This document shows positions 8,453 to 19,840 of a stretch of 32,444 bases of DNA, in pieces. Position 1 is the stretch's first letter. Each line of letters begins with the position of its first letter. The DNA is taken from positions 65,941-98,384 of the forward strand of contig NW_014577228.1 of the NCBI RefSeq assembly GCF_000485595.1, given 5' to 3'. Both the position numbers and the translations under genes were made by a program. A model generated the notes under the pieces. That model searched no databases. It was not told the origin of the DNA and saw nothing but the letters and a program-made list of their open reading frames with translations. This DNA comes from Priapulus caudatus (Eukaryota; Priapulida; Priapulimorpha; Priapulimorphida; Priapulidae).

Positions 8453-11400
8453 ATGGGCAAGAAACGAGATAAAATGCAGTTTGGCAGGAGGCGGAGGGTT
8501 CTTCAACTGGACCAGGATGTATTTAGGGAGGAAGGTAGGCATTTTTAATTTTTTGCCGTGTAGTCATAATATCTTATTTGTAGTTTTATTATGAATTTCC
8601 TAGCAAAATTGTCAGTGATCCAGAATTTAATTAGGTAAGTCGCTATTTTTCGAACAGCACGATAAGATGTTTTACCACCTAAACTTCTTGACATCATTTT
8701 GGAAAACTATATTCTTTAATTAAGTAGAATAATATTAATATTTACAATCATTGCTCTTCCAGAGAGAAACACACCAGAGACAACATTTCGTGCACAGGAT
8801 CAACCACAGTCCATGTTTGATCCAGTACAGAGGAGTGAACGTGTGGTAACACCAGCAAAACCTGAGGATGAAGAGATGTTTAAATTTCTACAGGTGCACA
8901 TGGGGTTCTACTCTAGTATTCCTCACTGTTGTTTAATTTCATTGAATAAAAGGCCGCAATTATCGCACCAAATTTGCTATTATCAGCTATGTTGTCGTTA
9001 TTGATTGGATAGCCTGTTTTATTTGTAGATATTTTATATATTTTTTGGCATCATTTTTTAGGAGATACAATCGTTAGATGCAGAAGAGGTTGCAGGTAGT
9101 GTAGCATCAAGTACCATAGAAAGTGAAAGCAGCATGGACAGCATGGACAATAAACTTCAACCAAATCATGACACCGGTAAAATTATAAAATTCTTGTGTA
9201 TTGGGCTTAAAGATTCCAACGTATTACTAGCAGTTCTCAAAACAACTAATGGTGATTGAATGACTGTTTTGTCACAGTCTATTTACTGTTGTTAACTTAT
9301 TACCAGGGGTGACTAATGACAGATCTGTTATTGTTCAGTTATGTTATTACTAATCTTGTATTCCTTGTAATCTATTGAGAGTAACATTCCCTAATATATT
9401 TTTAATGTTTTCACTATTTTCACTGATTCAACATTGATGTCTCACGTACGTTTATTTATCGCTCGTTTCAGTGGCAGCAGCCGGAAACAGCACAGAGTCT
9501 ACCAGCCACGTGTCAACGATGGAGTGGAAGCAGATATGGGATGACAACGTATGCTATTACTACTACTGGAACACGGTGACAAACGCTGTCACCTGGGAGA
9601 TGCCGGAAGATTACGCGAGGCACCTAGAAGCCTTTGGTTACGATGCGGAGGGCAATACGGCAACGACTACAACAGCAAAGTGAGTATCTCACTGTAGTTA
9701 GAAAGACACAGTAGTTACGAAGACAGTTGTGTATGCAGGTTGTCCGTGAATGTGGTTTGTGACATGTGGTGCCCCATTGCATGAAACGTTCTATCTAGTT
9801 ATGACTGCCATAAGATGTCAGAACTTTTGCGCAATATTTCCTGTCACAACATGCTAGAGTGGTCCCTGCCGAGACGTTCCTACTATAACCCGTATCTCTC
9901 CCCAGGGAGGAACTGGTGCCTTTAACTGGTGGCGCAGTTAAGGCCACCTTGGACATTGACAACACAGCGGGGACCGCTGTGCCAGCAAGCGAGTTGGCAC
10001 AGCCACTAGACATAATAGCGCCACCACCTCCGCCGCCTCCCGAAGATGACAACGAGACAGCCGAGCAGTCCGCAGCTCTGGTTGTGGACTCTTACCGTTC
10101 CCCGTACCGTGAGCCGAACCTCGCTGTGGGGCCGCAATCTCCAAAGCAGTCGGGTTCGTCGACGATGGAGGTGGTAGGGGCCAAGCGTCCGCTCACGCTG
10201 CCTGCCTGCAAGAAGACGAATATCAAGCGTCTGAAGCGGCATTGCCAGCAGGAGGAGGAGGAGCCGATTGGCGCACTAGAGAAGGTGTTTCGTGGCGAGG
10301 CCAACACCTCCTCCCTCGACTCGCTCTCCCTGCCCAAGCTGCAGGTGAAGTGGAAGACGGAGGAGCGGACGGCGGCGCAGAAGCGAAAGCTGGCGGCGTT
10401 TATCGAGTCTCAGCGCTCTCACGCTGACACTGACCCCGCGTCAGAGTGCGCAGATGGCCGCACAAAGGATGAAGGTCAGGCAAGATCCACGAGCGTGATC
10501 TTACCAATAAGGGAAGCGCATTCGCTTAAATCTCCGACAGGTGCTAACGTCGATGCGAGGCTGGGTGATGAGTCAGATCAACAATCTTCTGTTGAGGAGC
10601 GTGAGTGCGTGGAGACGTCGCTACCCTTGGGTAGAGTCCCAGTACTTTCGCCTGATGAATATGATGTTTCGGCACACCTGCCAACTTCTGCACAGTTATC
10701 TGACTCGAATTTCCCATTTAAAAGCCCACACACGGCGGTGGATGGTTCTGTGGTGCCAGTGGAAGGTCCTCAGTTACCAGTGGAGGGACCCCAATTGCCA
10801 GTGGTAGGTCCGCAGTTACCAGTGGAGGGACCCCAATTGCCAGTGGTAGGTCCGCAGTTACCAGTGGAGGGACCCCAATTGCCAGTGGTAGGTCCGCAGT
10901 TACCAGTGGAGGGACCCCAATTGCCAGTGGTAGGTCCTCAGTTACCAGTGGATGGACCCCAATTGCCAGTGGTAGGTCATCAGTTGCCAGCGGAGGGACC
11001 GCAATTGCCAGTGATAGGTCCGCAGTTACCAGTGGAGGGACCCCAATTGCCAGTGATAGGTCCTCAGTTGCCAGTGGAGGGACCCCAATTGCCAGTGATA
11101 GGTCCTCATTTGTCAGTCGAAGGCCCCCAATTGCCAGTGATAGGTCCTCATTTGTCAGTCGAAGGCCCCCAATTGCCAGTGCAAGAAGGATCAGAGTTGG
11201 CAGTGGAAGGTCCTGAGTTACCACCGAAAGAGGCAGACGAACCAACTGATAATGACAGTCATCTCACCCTTGATCATGGCTCACGTTCATCGTCAGCTAG
11301 TCCTGATGAGAATGATGATGATATCAACGGCAAACCACTGCTTTCTGATGACGATGAGGATGGATTTGGAGAGGAGGAACTAGAGCGACAATTGATAGAA

Positions 11401-14400
11401 AACTTGGTAGGTATCTGTTCTTTCGGCCGTCTTCTGAAAAATTTATTTGTGTTGTAAATTTGTTTTTGAATGTGTTAATTCGAATGTTCGTTGGTTAATT
11501 TCACAAGCCTTTCTTGCATAAGTTAAATAAATAATTAGTTGACTGTTGCTACTATTTCAGCATGTACTACAGAAACTAGAACAAGAAGAGAAGATCAAAG
11601 GCACATCAACTGAGAAGGAGGACGGTGGCAGAGAATCTGAGGAGAAACCTGCCCCAGGTACCTGGCTACACTCAAGAGACCATGTTTTAGCCATATTAAA
11701 AACGTCTCAGATTTCATCATGCAATTTTCATGATTGCCTATCCGTTCTTGGAGTATCTTTTACGGGTCTGACACACAATGAAAGCACGGTATTTCTTTGC
11801 CAGATAATTAATGTTTAGTAATAATATATTCTCTGTGCCATATTTTCCGTTAAACACCTCAAACAGTTCTGGTCACATCCAAGTTTTTGATCTGTTCACT
11901 ACATAAAGTCGAGTACATGTTGTGTTAATAAAGATGTAGCATCTATGTTTGTTTGAATTGTCTTACAACTGTTTTTCTGTATGTGATCTCTTCATATATT
12001 AATATAGCAACGACTGAGCAAGCATTGACAGAAGAAGATCACATTGATGACATAAAGGTAATCATGAATGGCATTTACAGATACCCTATCAAATAATAGG
12101 GTCATATAAAATATTGTGGCCTTAAAATTCGTACGTACACACATTCCGTTTGATTTTCTAATGCCTATATGTTATATATTTTAGGTTGAAGTTGCAGACT
12201 TGTCAAGCACTATCACAAGTAAACTGGAATTCTTGGAGATTTCTACGCAGGGACTAACCCAGCTACAGATCCTCCTTATTCAAACTCAGGTGTGCTTTTT
12301 AGCATGGATCCGTCATAATAATTTAACTTATGCGTACACTGCATCTGATATGCTCTTACAATATGACAAGTGCTGTTGTTGTCAGAACAGACTGCTGATT
12401 TGCTGGAATACCTGTGTTATAATAATAATTATAATAATTTATAGTGGTGCCTAATGTAACAGATTACGTAGACCACACTTAGTTTTACCTCTGACCGGAC
12501 AGAGCTTTAGTAACATTTTGTGATGATGTCTTATTCCCTGATTCCATGTTTAACATTCTGTATTTGCATGTTTCATGCTTTAATATTCCATGTTATCCTG
12601 TGTTTTAATGTTCCATGTTGTTCAATGTATGTGATGTTTCAGGCACGGTTGCAGGACTGGCGGGAGGGTGGCCTGAAAACGGCTCACTTCTGGTGTCGTT
12701 TACAAGACGCCAGCCAGCAGCTAGAGCAGTACGAACAGTTGGCGGCGCCCCCTGGCTGGTCGTGCCACTGGGACAGGTACGTTGACTTCCTTTACGTTTT
12801 GCTTTCGTTTACCGTGTGCTCTTCAACCTTTGCCGTCGACACGAGAAGTGATAGCAGCAGCAGGTTGTGTTCGGCCGTGGTTCGTTGTCATGGACACCGC
12901 GTCGAGGCGACTGCGTATGAAGCGAGAGCGCATGCAGCATAGCCTTGGTTGCCGCGCAATTCCGTGTATCAGTCGTCGATGACGTCAAGGTCAAGGATAC
13001 GGTCAACAGGAGCGGTCAGCGAGGCGTAGTGAGGCCCAGCGAGAAACCATCGCCATGGAAACGTTAGGCTCCGATGATGAATCAAGGGTCGGTGTGACGT
13101 CCCGCCGATTGTAAGCGATTGCGAATTGGACGTGTGTCGTGACTGAGTAGCATGGGAAGCTCCAGTGAATGGATTTCTTGAGGCTGTGACCGGTCGACAC
13201 CCAGACACTGCGTCGCGAGACTGGATGAAGCATATAGCTCTGAGGTTGGCATCAATAGTAGGTGTTTGAGCAGCATAACCTGGATTTTGCAAGGTCAGAC
13301 CGGGCGGATAGCAGGAAGTCTGGCATTCCAGAGGTAGATGTTGGTAAGAGTATGTTGGCATTCTGTATTTTGTTCATATGCATAAGTTATATTATTAACT
13401 ACTGAAGTTATATGGGAATGTAAAGTTATTTTAAGGATAGGTTCTAAATTTTGTGGGTATATAAGTGTGTTTGGCATGGGAAATTTGTTAGGGCACGATT
13501 TACATGACTTAGCCATGGGGAGGGGGTTGCTACACCATAGGGAATAGCATGATGAATAGGGTGGGTGGCACTTTAATTTTTAATTTAACTCAACAGGCAC
13601 GTCGATATGTCTAGATGGAGGTGGCACCGCTGGGCAAGTTTTGGCAGAGCAGGAGCATTTCGGCAGCAGCCACATATGCTGTAACCTGATGCCTCTGTGT
13701 GATAGCGTGCAGCCACAGCCGTGCGCTTGTTGGCCGGAGTGTAGGCGCGCATACAAAGGCGACAATCTCTCCTCCCTCAGAGTCCACTGTCCACTACCCC
13801 TTGCAGCAGACCACCCTGAATGTATATAGTAGATAAGGGGAACAGAATAGACAGAGTTTAGTAGATTCATGGAAATTCAATGCGATTAAGATGTTTAATT
13901 GAGTAACTTCAACTTGCTAGCAGGAATTATTTCAGTTTGATTGAATCCGGATAAGTTTATCAGCGCAGAGAGTCTAGCAATAAGTTATGCAGTAGAGTTT
14001 CCACGATTACAGATGCACCCATATTGTTTGTCATTTGATGATTTTAAATACAGTGTGCGTAAGATGGTTGTACATGAGGGCCATACCTGGTGATCAGCTC
14101 TGGTTAGAAAAGGTGTGATTACTATGCACGTTTCAAACGTGGTTGAGGGAACATCAAGTATATTCTCTGCAAACTTCAAGTTTGTCCCCTTCTGCCATTG
14201 TAGCCGTCGCTGCCACCCACGAAACTCAATGACCGGCTGACATCTTCCACGCAGAATCTCTCATCTCTGAACCTCTTTCCTTTTCGCAGGATTTACAAAC
14301 GCTATTTCTATGTGAACGAGATCACGGGCGAGTCACAGTGGGTTTACCCATGCCTCGACGACGACGACGACGACGTCAGTACAGAGCACGCGACTACGAA

Positions 14401-16996
14401 AGAACCAGTGATGCCACCTGCCGAGAACACAGAACCGTTGATGCCTGAGCAATCGTCGTCACGCAACGAGGGAGAGGCAGTGAGTGCAGGAGCACAGAAA
14501 GAGGACGCCGACGTTCAACAGGTAAATCTAGCTAATTGACTCATCCGGCACAGAGTGACGGCCGGCTCTAGCAAATGGAGTTGCGATCAAACTTACTAAA
14601 AACATTGTTCTGTAACAAAGTGCCACATCACAAACATTTGGCGTGCGCGCAACCCCACGTATGAATCAGCTAGACTGACCTAGCAGCGATAGGTGCAACC
14701 TGCATACGAACCTGCAAGTGCAGTATATAGTTATCTCATTCTCTATGGCTAGGTGAGTTCCGCGCGTAGATTCCACGTTGATCTGGGCGTAGGAGTTCGA
14801 GTAAGCATACAGCTGTGTGTGAGTCACAACATTACGACAAGTGGCTTTATCTGCCCTCTGTGCCCATCGGTTGTGTCGCTGTCAGGTGTGCACTTTGCGG
14901 GCGAGCGGACGAGAATGCGAGAGTCCACTCACGAGCGATGAAGACTCTCTCGACGGTCAGCCGCTGCAAGAGGAAGCGTCAGCTCCCGGCGACGGGGAGC
15001 ATGAGAGGAAGCCTGCGAGTGAGGAAGCGGTCGTCTCCATAGCAACGGTGAAGCCCGAGGCAGAATCAGTGAAAGAGGCAGAGTTGAACTCGAGAGCTGT
15101 CGAGGCAACTTCTTTTGTGCAACCAAGCGATGAGAGCAACGACTACAATGATGAACCTCTTCCACCCGGTGACTATAATCAGCAACGTTTACACCTTGTG
15201 CATGTGTGCGTTCGACGTAGTGTTTTAGGATGCTACAAAAGGAGTTAAATTTGTCGGCTGTGGATTGAAAAGTGCGGGAAATCGTAGCTGTCTTCATGCC
15301 AGTAATCTAGACGTACACGTATTAATACGTATTTGTGTTATACTATAACTGCAGGGACAGAGCCGGTTGCACTGAGACCTCTGGTACCGTACGGTGTTGA
15401 TGCATCGATGGACGACTCTGAACCACCACCACCCCCACTCTCACCACCAAGTGTCCCACCCCCTCCTCCCGATGATCCCATCCCTCCTCCCCCACCCGAG
15501 CCAGCGATGCCACGCTCCCCACCCCCACCACCGCCCCCGGACGATGGTGGAGAGTTTTCAGATGGTATCGATATGGAAATTGACGAGGCAAGTTCTTTTT
15601 ATTGTATCGTAGCTCATGGAACATTAAACTATGTATCATAGCATAATGCATTGTATATGGTATTGTAGTTGCTGAGCAAATAATCTGTAATACAAAGCAT
15701 TGTTGTGCAGTATAATATACGTTATGAATTATTATTATGAATTAAGTATTATATTACGAATACAGCATATTATGTATAGGACTTCTTTGCCATTTTCTAC
15801 TTCATCCTTTCAGAGTTCTGATGAGGAACACAACAGGATACAGACGGGAATGCCCCCGCTTCCTCCTCCTCCATTGCCCTCATTCTCATCTGAGTCATTC
15901 AGTGTGCAACCCCCTGCACCTCCCATCTCCTTATCAGCTCAACCACAATTGCTACCGTCGTCACTACTCCAGGAGTTTCCAAAAGCCCATCTCCAAACAT
16001 CTATTTCAGAACCACACATAGCAGCAGCACCAACCATAATTTGTCCGCCCAAACCCCCGGCCACGCCCTACATATCAGTTCTGCCCGTGGTCAGCAAGCC
16101 ACCAGAGCTTCATTTCGGAGCGGCGTCATCTGCTGGTAATCTTCCCGCTGAGCCGCCGCCGTTAACTGCTACAGAGGCATTGACCAGTAGTGGCAAACCG
16201 TCGGTGTTGACACTTGGGCAGACAGGGAAGTCCACGAAAGAGAGGAAGAAAAAGAAGGTATACTGTTGTAGTTGCGAGGGGAAAAAATTTCTGGCAGAAA
16301 GCGTGTGACACCGTTTTTTGTTGTTGTTAACTATGTGTTTACTCACTTCCTTTGCCTGTGTCTAACCTAAAACTGCTGTTGATTCACAGAGTCATTACTT
16401 TACACACACTTTGTAGTCTATTGTCTGCTTCTGATATGAAAAAAATATCACTCCCCCAATTACATCGCTAGTCTTGCCATTGTATGTCTATCTGATACGC
16501 TCTAGGCAAAGACCGAGAAGTCTTTGAAGAAGAAGGGTCTGTCACAGCTAGTGCAGAAGTGGCAGAAGGTGCGAGAAGAAGAAGGCGAATCTAGTGAAGA
16601 GGAAGATGCAAACCCGGTTCAAAAGTGGATAGAAGACTGGAAGAAAAAACAGTTAGCAAGGTAAAAGAGAAAAGGCGGAGGGCAGTTGACACTGTACTTA
16701 TATATATGTTTGAAATCAATATATATATCACTATATAACTTCTTCTAAAATCGATCAGGAAATATATTGTTGCATCTTTTTAGTTATTTTGGGAGCCAAG
16801 TGTTTCGATAATATTCAACAATTGTTAGTAACAATAAAATATCTACATTTGCAGCGGAGAAGCAGAGAACAACCCTAACTTTGAGGCAGTTGGCATGGAT
16901 TGGAAAGAGAGAGTGCGGTTAGCACAGTCAAAAGCAAACACGACGTCCGATGACAAGCCTAATCTGTTGGCACTTGCACTGCAGCAGAAGAAGTAG
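8453..16996 (+). CDS. FNBP4: Formin-binding protein 4 (WW-domain adaptor)
   Basis: Fifteen exons splice to 1303 residues: 8453-8534, 8763-8893, 9062-9176, 9472-9679, 9906-11406, 11561-11657, 12008-12057, 12185-12289, 12643-12776, 14290-14521, 14886-15168, 15355-15587, 15814-16257, 16506-16660, 16855-16996. All phases agree. The N-terminus MGKKRDKMQFGRRRRVLQL matches the vertebrate MGKK...GRR..LQL start. WW1 lies at about 126-156 (YYYYWNT, TWEMP). The conserved middle SKLEFL.ISTQGL...LLLIQTQ (742-763) and DWREGGL lead into WW2 at 799-829 (GWSCHWDR, RYFYVNE, SQWVYP). Proline runs fill 980-1057. The C-terminus has LVQKW, WIEDWKKKQL and NPNFEAVGMDWKER, as in other FNBP4 proteins. WW domains of this family bind proline-rich partners including formin FH1 regions and splicing factors; the protein is mainly nuclear. 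It is about 290 residues longer than the human protein, partly from a heptad repeat in exon 5. Intron 12 appears to be GC-AG. Confidence 0.95.
10753..11232 (+). repeat. Coding minisatellite in FNBP4 exon 5: about 20 heptads of xGPQLPV
   Basis: A 21-bp unit, mostly as a 42-bp dimer, is repeated in frame and encodes about residues 462-620. E/D-GPQLPV alternates with V/I-GPQLPV. The 3' units drift (GPHLSV, EGSELAV, EGPELPP) while the central dimers are nearly identical at DNA level, pointing to recent expansion from the centre. Unit length is a multiple of three, so expansion keeps the frame. The antisense strand is also open across it (10718-11245) as a by-product. Confidence 0.9.
12777..14289 (+). 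other. FNBP4 intron 9, the longest (1513 bp)
   Basis: Donor AG|GTACGTTG and acceptor CTTTTCGCAG join the two halves of WW2 between HWD-R and IYKRYFY. The interior is non-coding; short open frames have no family motifs and I see no clear transposon. Confidence 0.75.
15588..15813 (+). other. FNBP4 intron 12, GC-AG type
   Basis: Exon 12 ends ATTGACGAG and is followed by GCAAGT, the strong consensus of GC donors; the acceptor is CATCCTTTCAG. Exon 13 (SSDEEHNR) starts in phase 0 and needs a phase-0 donor. The nearest GT site (after 15563) is in phase 1 and would break the frame. Confidence 0.75.
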
Positions 16997-18846
16997 TGCT
17001 GTATACTGTGTGGGTCGGTGAAACCTCTGTGGTCAAGTCAGGGACAGTCGACGCACCGACTCCACTGTAAAGACTGTGCCGGCACGTCAAGGGCAATGTC
17101 ATCTTGCTTTATCGCGCATTTATGTATATTTGAGTACATAGACATCAGATCTTTTTGGGTGGTGTTACATGATGGTCTTGGCATGATGTGGCCCAGGTGT
17201 CAGACAGCAATTTCTGGCATTACTAACTGCGAGATCCTTAGCTATTGGATCGCGTTACATGTATTTATATATTAATGTCGTAATAGTGACAACAAAACAC
17301 CCAACAAGATAGCGACTGCTTTCCGTGTACCTCCAGTCCAAACTAGTTCTATCGATTGGTTAGACTAGCCAGCAGCTTTTAGAAATACATCAGGAGCACT
17401 GTGACAGTTATCTAACAGAAGTGTGGAAGCCCCGGTTGGTATTCGTAATTCTTCAGCACAGGTAGTTTGCCATTTAATCAGCCTTATGATAGATGTACGG
17501 AAAGCTTGAATTGTATTGCTCGTAAAATTTTGATGGCAATCTGTACATAGTTTTTGCCATGTTAAAGTAAATGACACGTACTTTTATTTGACGTATTTGA
17601 TTTTGTGTATTATCTACAATGATTAAGGCACTATCTGGGAATAAGAAATCCATTAATTTATTCTGTACTGGTAGTGCAAGCTTGTAAAAAACCATAGCAA
17701 TGCAAAATAAGCACATAATAACATCAATCAGTTTTCCAATTTATTTTTATTTTACACTGGCAACGTCAATAACGCATTGCCCCACATTGTAATCGACTGT
17801 AGAACACGAATGGCTACCACCTCATAATTTTCGAATTGGTTGCACTTCTCCTTGCGAGATTGCAAATGATTGCAATGGACGACATTGCAGTACTGTGCTA
17901 CAAAACACGAACAATGCAACAATCTATATATTGCGGTGGTGGAGAGGCGGGGTCCTGGCGCAAGTTGAGACTGCTCCAAAACAGATTCATATACAGCCTC
18001 CACATAATCGAAGGACCACACGGTCCACCTGTCGCGTATACCTTACTCTTATGTGAGATGCTGGAAAAGGTGATTGCCATGAGACAGTGTTTAATATGTA
18101 CATTAACTTGCACGCTCCCCCCCCTCCATCTGCCTCTGTGTGGCATCAAGTATCGATAAGCATTAATTTATCCCAGCACAATGTACTCTCAACCGCTTCA
18201 CATCGATAGCTTGATAACATATGGTTACTCTTCTAGCAGTTCTAAAGTGCTACTGTCTAGAGTCTAGACCAAATATACATCGAGGCAAGGCTCAAAATAA
18301 AGCTTTAGAAAATTCTCTAGTACCAATACCTGCGTAAAACATGGGTGCTAGGGCCTAGAATTTAATTCGCTTGATAAATACACTAGCAGTCTGTCCTATC
18401 TACATGTAGACAGCTCAAAATAAAGATTCAATTAATGCGGTACTCAAACCGCCATAAAGTAACACTCCTATCTTGTTTCACAACATCTATAATGTACAGA
18501 CAATGTCGTACTTCTGATGAGCACATCATTAGCAACCAGCAATGGCACTACCATCATCGGCCCTAGCTTGCATGTACACTCTGTGTAACAGCATCATGCC
18601 TAGAACAACATGGTCAGTGCAGACTGAGAGAGGCAGCAGTCGGGAGTCGGGCGCGTCTCGCATTCACATTTCATTAAACGCGAGCATTGCGATTACAGAT
18701 GATTCATTACAGCTAACACGTCCCGCGCGATGCCGTTAGAGGCAAACCTCCAAAACAAATAGCTGACAAAGAAGTATAAGCGACAAGGGGTGGTGAAGCA
18801 ACCACAGCTGTTACAGGCCTCCATGCTGGCACCTTTGTGTACCAAA
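16997..18846. other. Convergent intergenic region between FNBP4 and APPBP2
   Basis: Holds the 3' untranslated regions of both genes; transcript ends are not clear. Plus-strand AATAAA occurs at 18296, and minus-strand AATAAA (TTTATT on plus) at about 17743-17752. A weak pair of similar segments around CTCAAAATAAAG lies at 18291 and 18415. Minus-strand open frames at 17365-17577, 17752-18021 and 17898-18149 have no recognisable motifs; 18021-17752 is followed closely by AATAAA, so a small unrecognised exon cannot be excluded. Confidence 0.5.
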
Positions 18847-19840
18847 CTGGCGCCATCACGAGCTCATGCTGAAGAATGTGTGTACGCGGCTTCTACGGTG
18901 GCGCCATCACGAGCTCATGCTGAAGAATGTGTGTACGACGGCTTCTACGGTGGCGCCATCACGAGCTCATGCTGAAGAATGTGTGTACGACGGCTTCTAC
19001 GGTGGCGCCATCACGAGCTCATGCTGAAGAATGTGTGTCTGACGGCTTCTACGGTGGCGCCATCACGAGCCTCGACGGTGGCGCCATCACGAGCTCATGC
19101 TGAAGAATGTGTGTACGACGGCTTCTACGGTGGCGCCATCACGAGCTCATGCTGAAGAATGTGTGTACGACGGCTTCTACGGTGGCGCCACCATGGGCCT
19201 CGACGGTGGCACCATCACGAGCTCATGCTGAAGAATGTGTGTACGACGGCTTCTACGGTGGCGCCATCACGAGACTCGACGGTGGCGCCATCACGAGCCT
19301 CGACGGTGGCGCATCAGACTCATGCTGAAGAATGTGTGTACGACGGCTTCTACGGTGGCGCCACCATGGGCCTCGACGGTGGCACCATCACGAGCTCATG
19401 CTGAAGAATGTGTGTACGACGGCTTCTACGGTGGCGCCATCACGAGACTCGACGGTGGCGCCATCACGAGCTCATGCTGAAGAATGTGTGTACAACGGCT
19501 TCTACGGTGGCGCCACCATGGGCTTCTACGGTGGCGCCATCCTGAGCTCATGCTGAAGAATGTGTGTACGACGGCTTCTACGGTGGCGCCATTATGAGCC
19601 TCGACGGTGGCGCCATCATGAGCTCATGCTGAAGAATGTGTGTACGACGGCTTCTACGGTGGCGCCATCATGAGCTCATGCTGAAGAATGTGTGTACGAC
19701 GGCTTCTACGGTGGCGCCATCATGAGCCTCGACGGTGGCGCCATCATGAGCTCATGCTGAAGAATGTGTGTACGACGGCTTCTACGGTGGCGCCATCATG
19801 AGCTCATGCTGAAGAATGTGTGTACGACGGCTTCTACAGT
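18847..19840 (-). repeat. 52/76-bp minisatellite derived from the last coding segment of APPBP2
   Basis: Fifteen copies of the core GAAGAATGTGTGT (plus strand) occur at spacings of 51, 52, 76 and once 97 bases. The 76-bp unit is the 52-bp unit plus a 24-bp module (CTCGACGGTGGCGCCATCAC) that is itself a partial copy of the unit. The most gene-proximal copy (19796-19837) is coding: on the minus strand it reads VEAVVHTFFSMSS-stop, the C-terminus of APPBP2. Downstream copies keep the same codons and TGA. Units nearest the gene have TCATGA and distal ones TCGTGA, so the array has sub-blocks. Palindromic GGCGCC and GAGCTC recur in each unit. It lies in the 3' untranslated region. Confidence 0.9.

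Noticed and set aside
10718-11245. 175-codon antisense frame in FNBP4 exon 5
   Set aside because: By-product of the 21-bp coding repeat, whose unit length keeps all frames periodic.
14753-15042. Alternative frames around FNBP4 exon 11
   Set aside because: Only the frame of 14886-15168 connects in phase with exons 10 and 12.
17365-18149. A further minus-strand gene between FNBP4 and APPBP2
   Set aside because: Short frames in different phases, no recognisable motif, weak or no splice sites; only noted as uncertain in the intergenic entry.
18847-19840. CRISPR-like regular repeat array
   Set aside because: Units are directly contiguous without unique spacers, derive from an exon, and the locus is eukaryotic.
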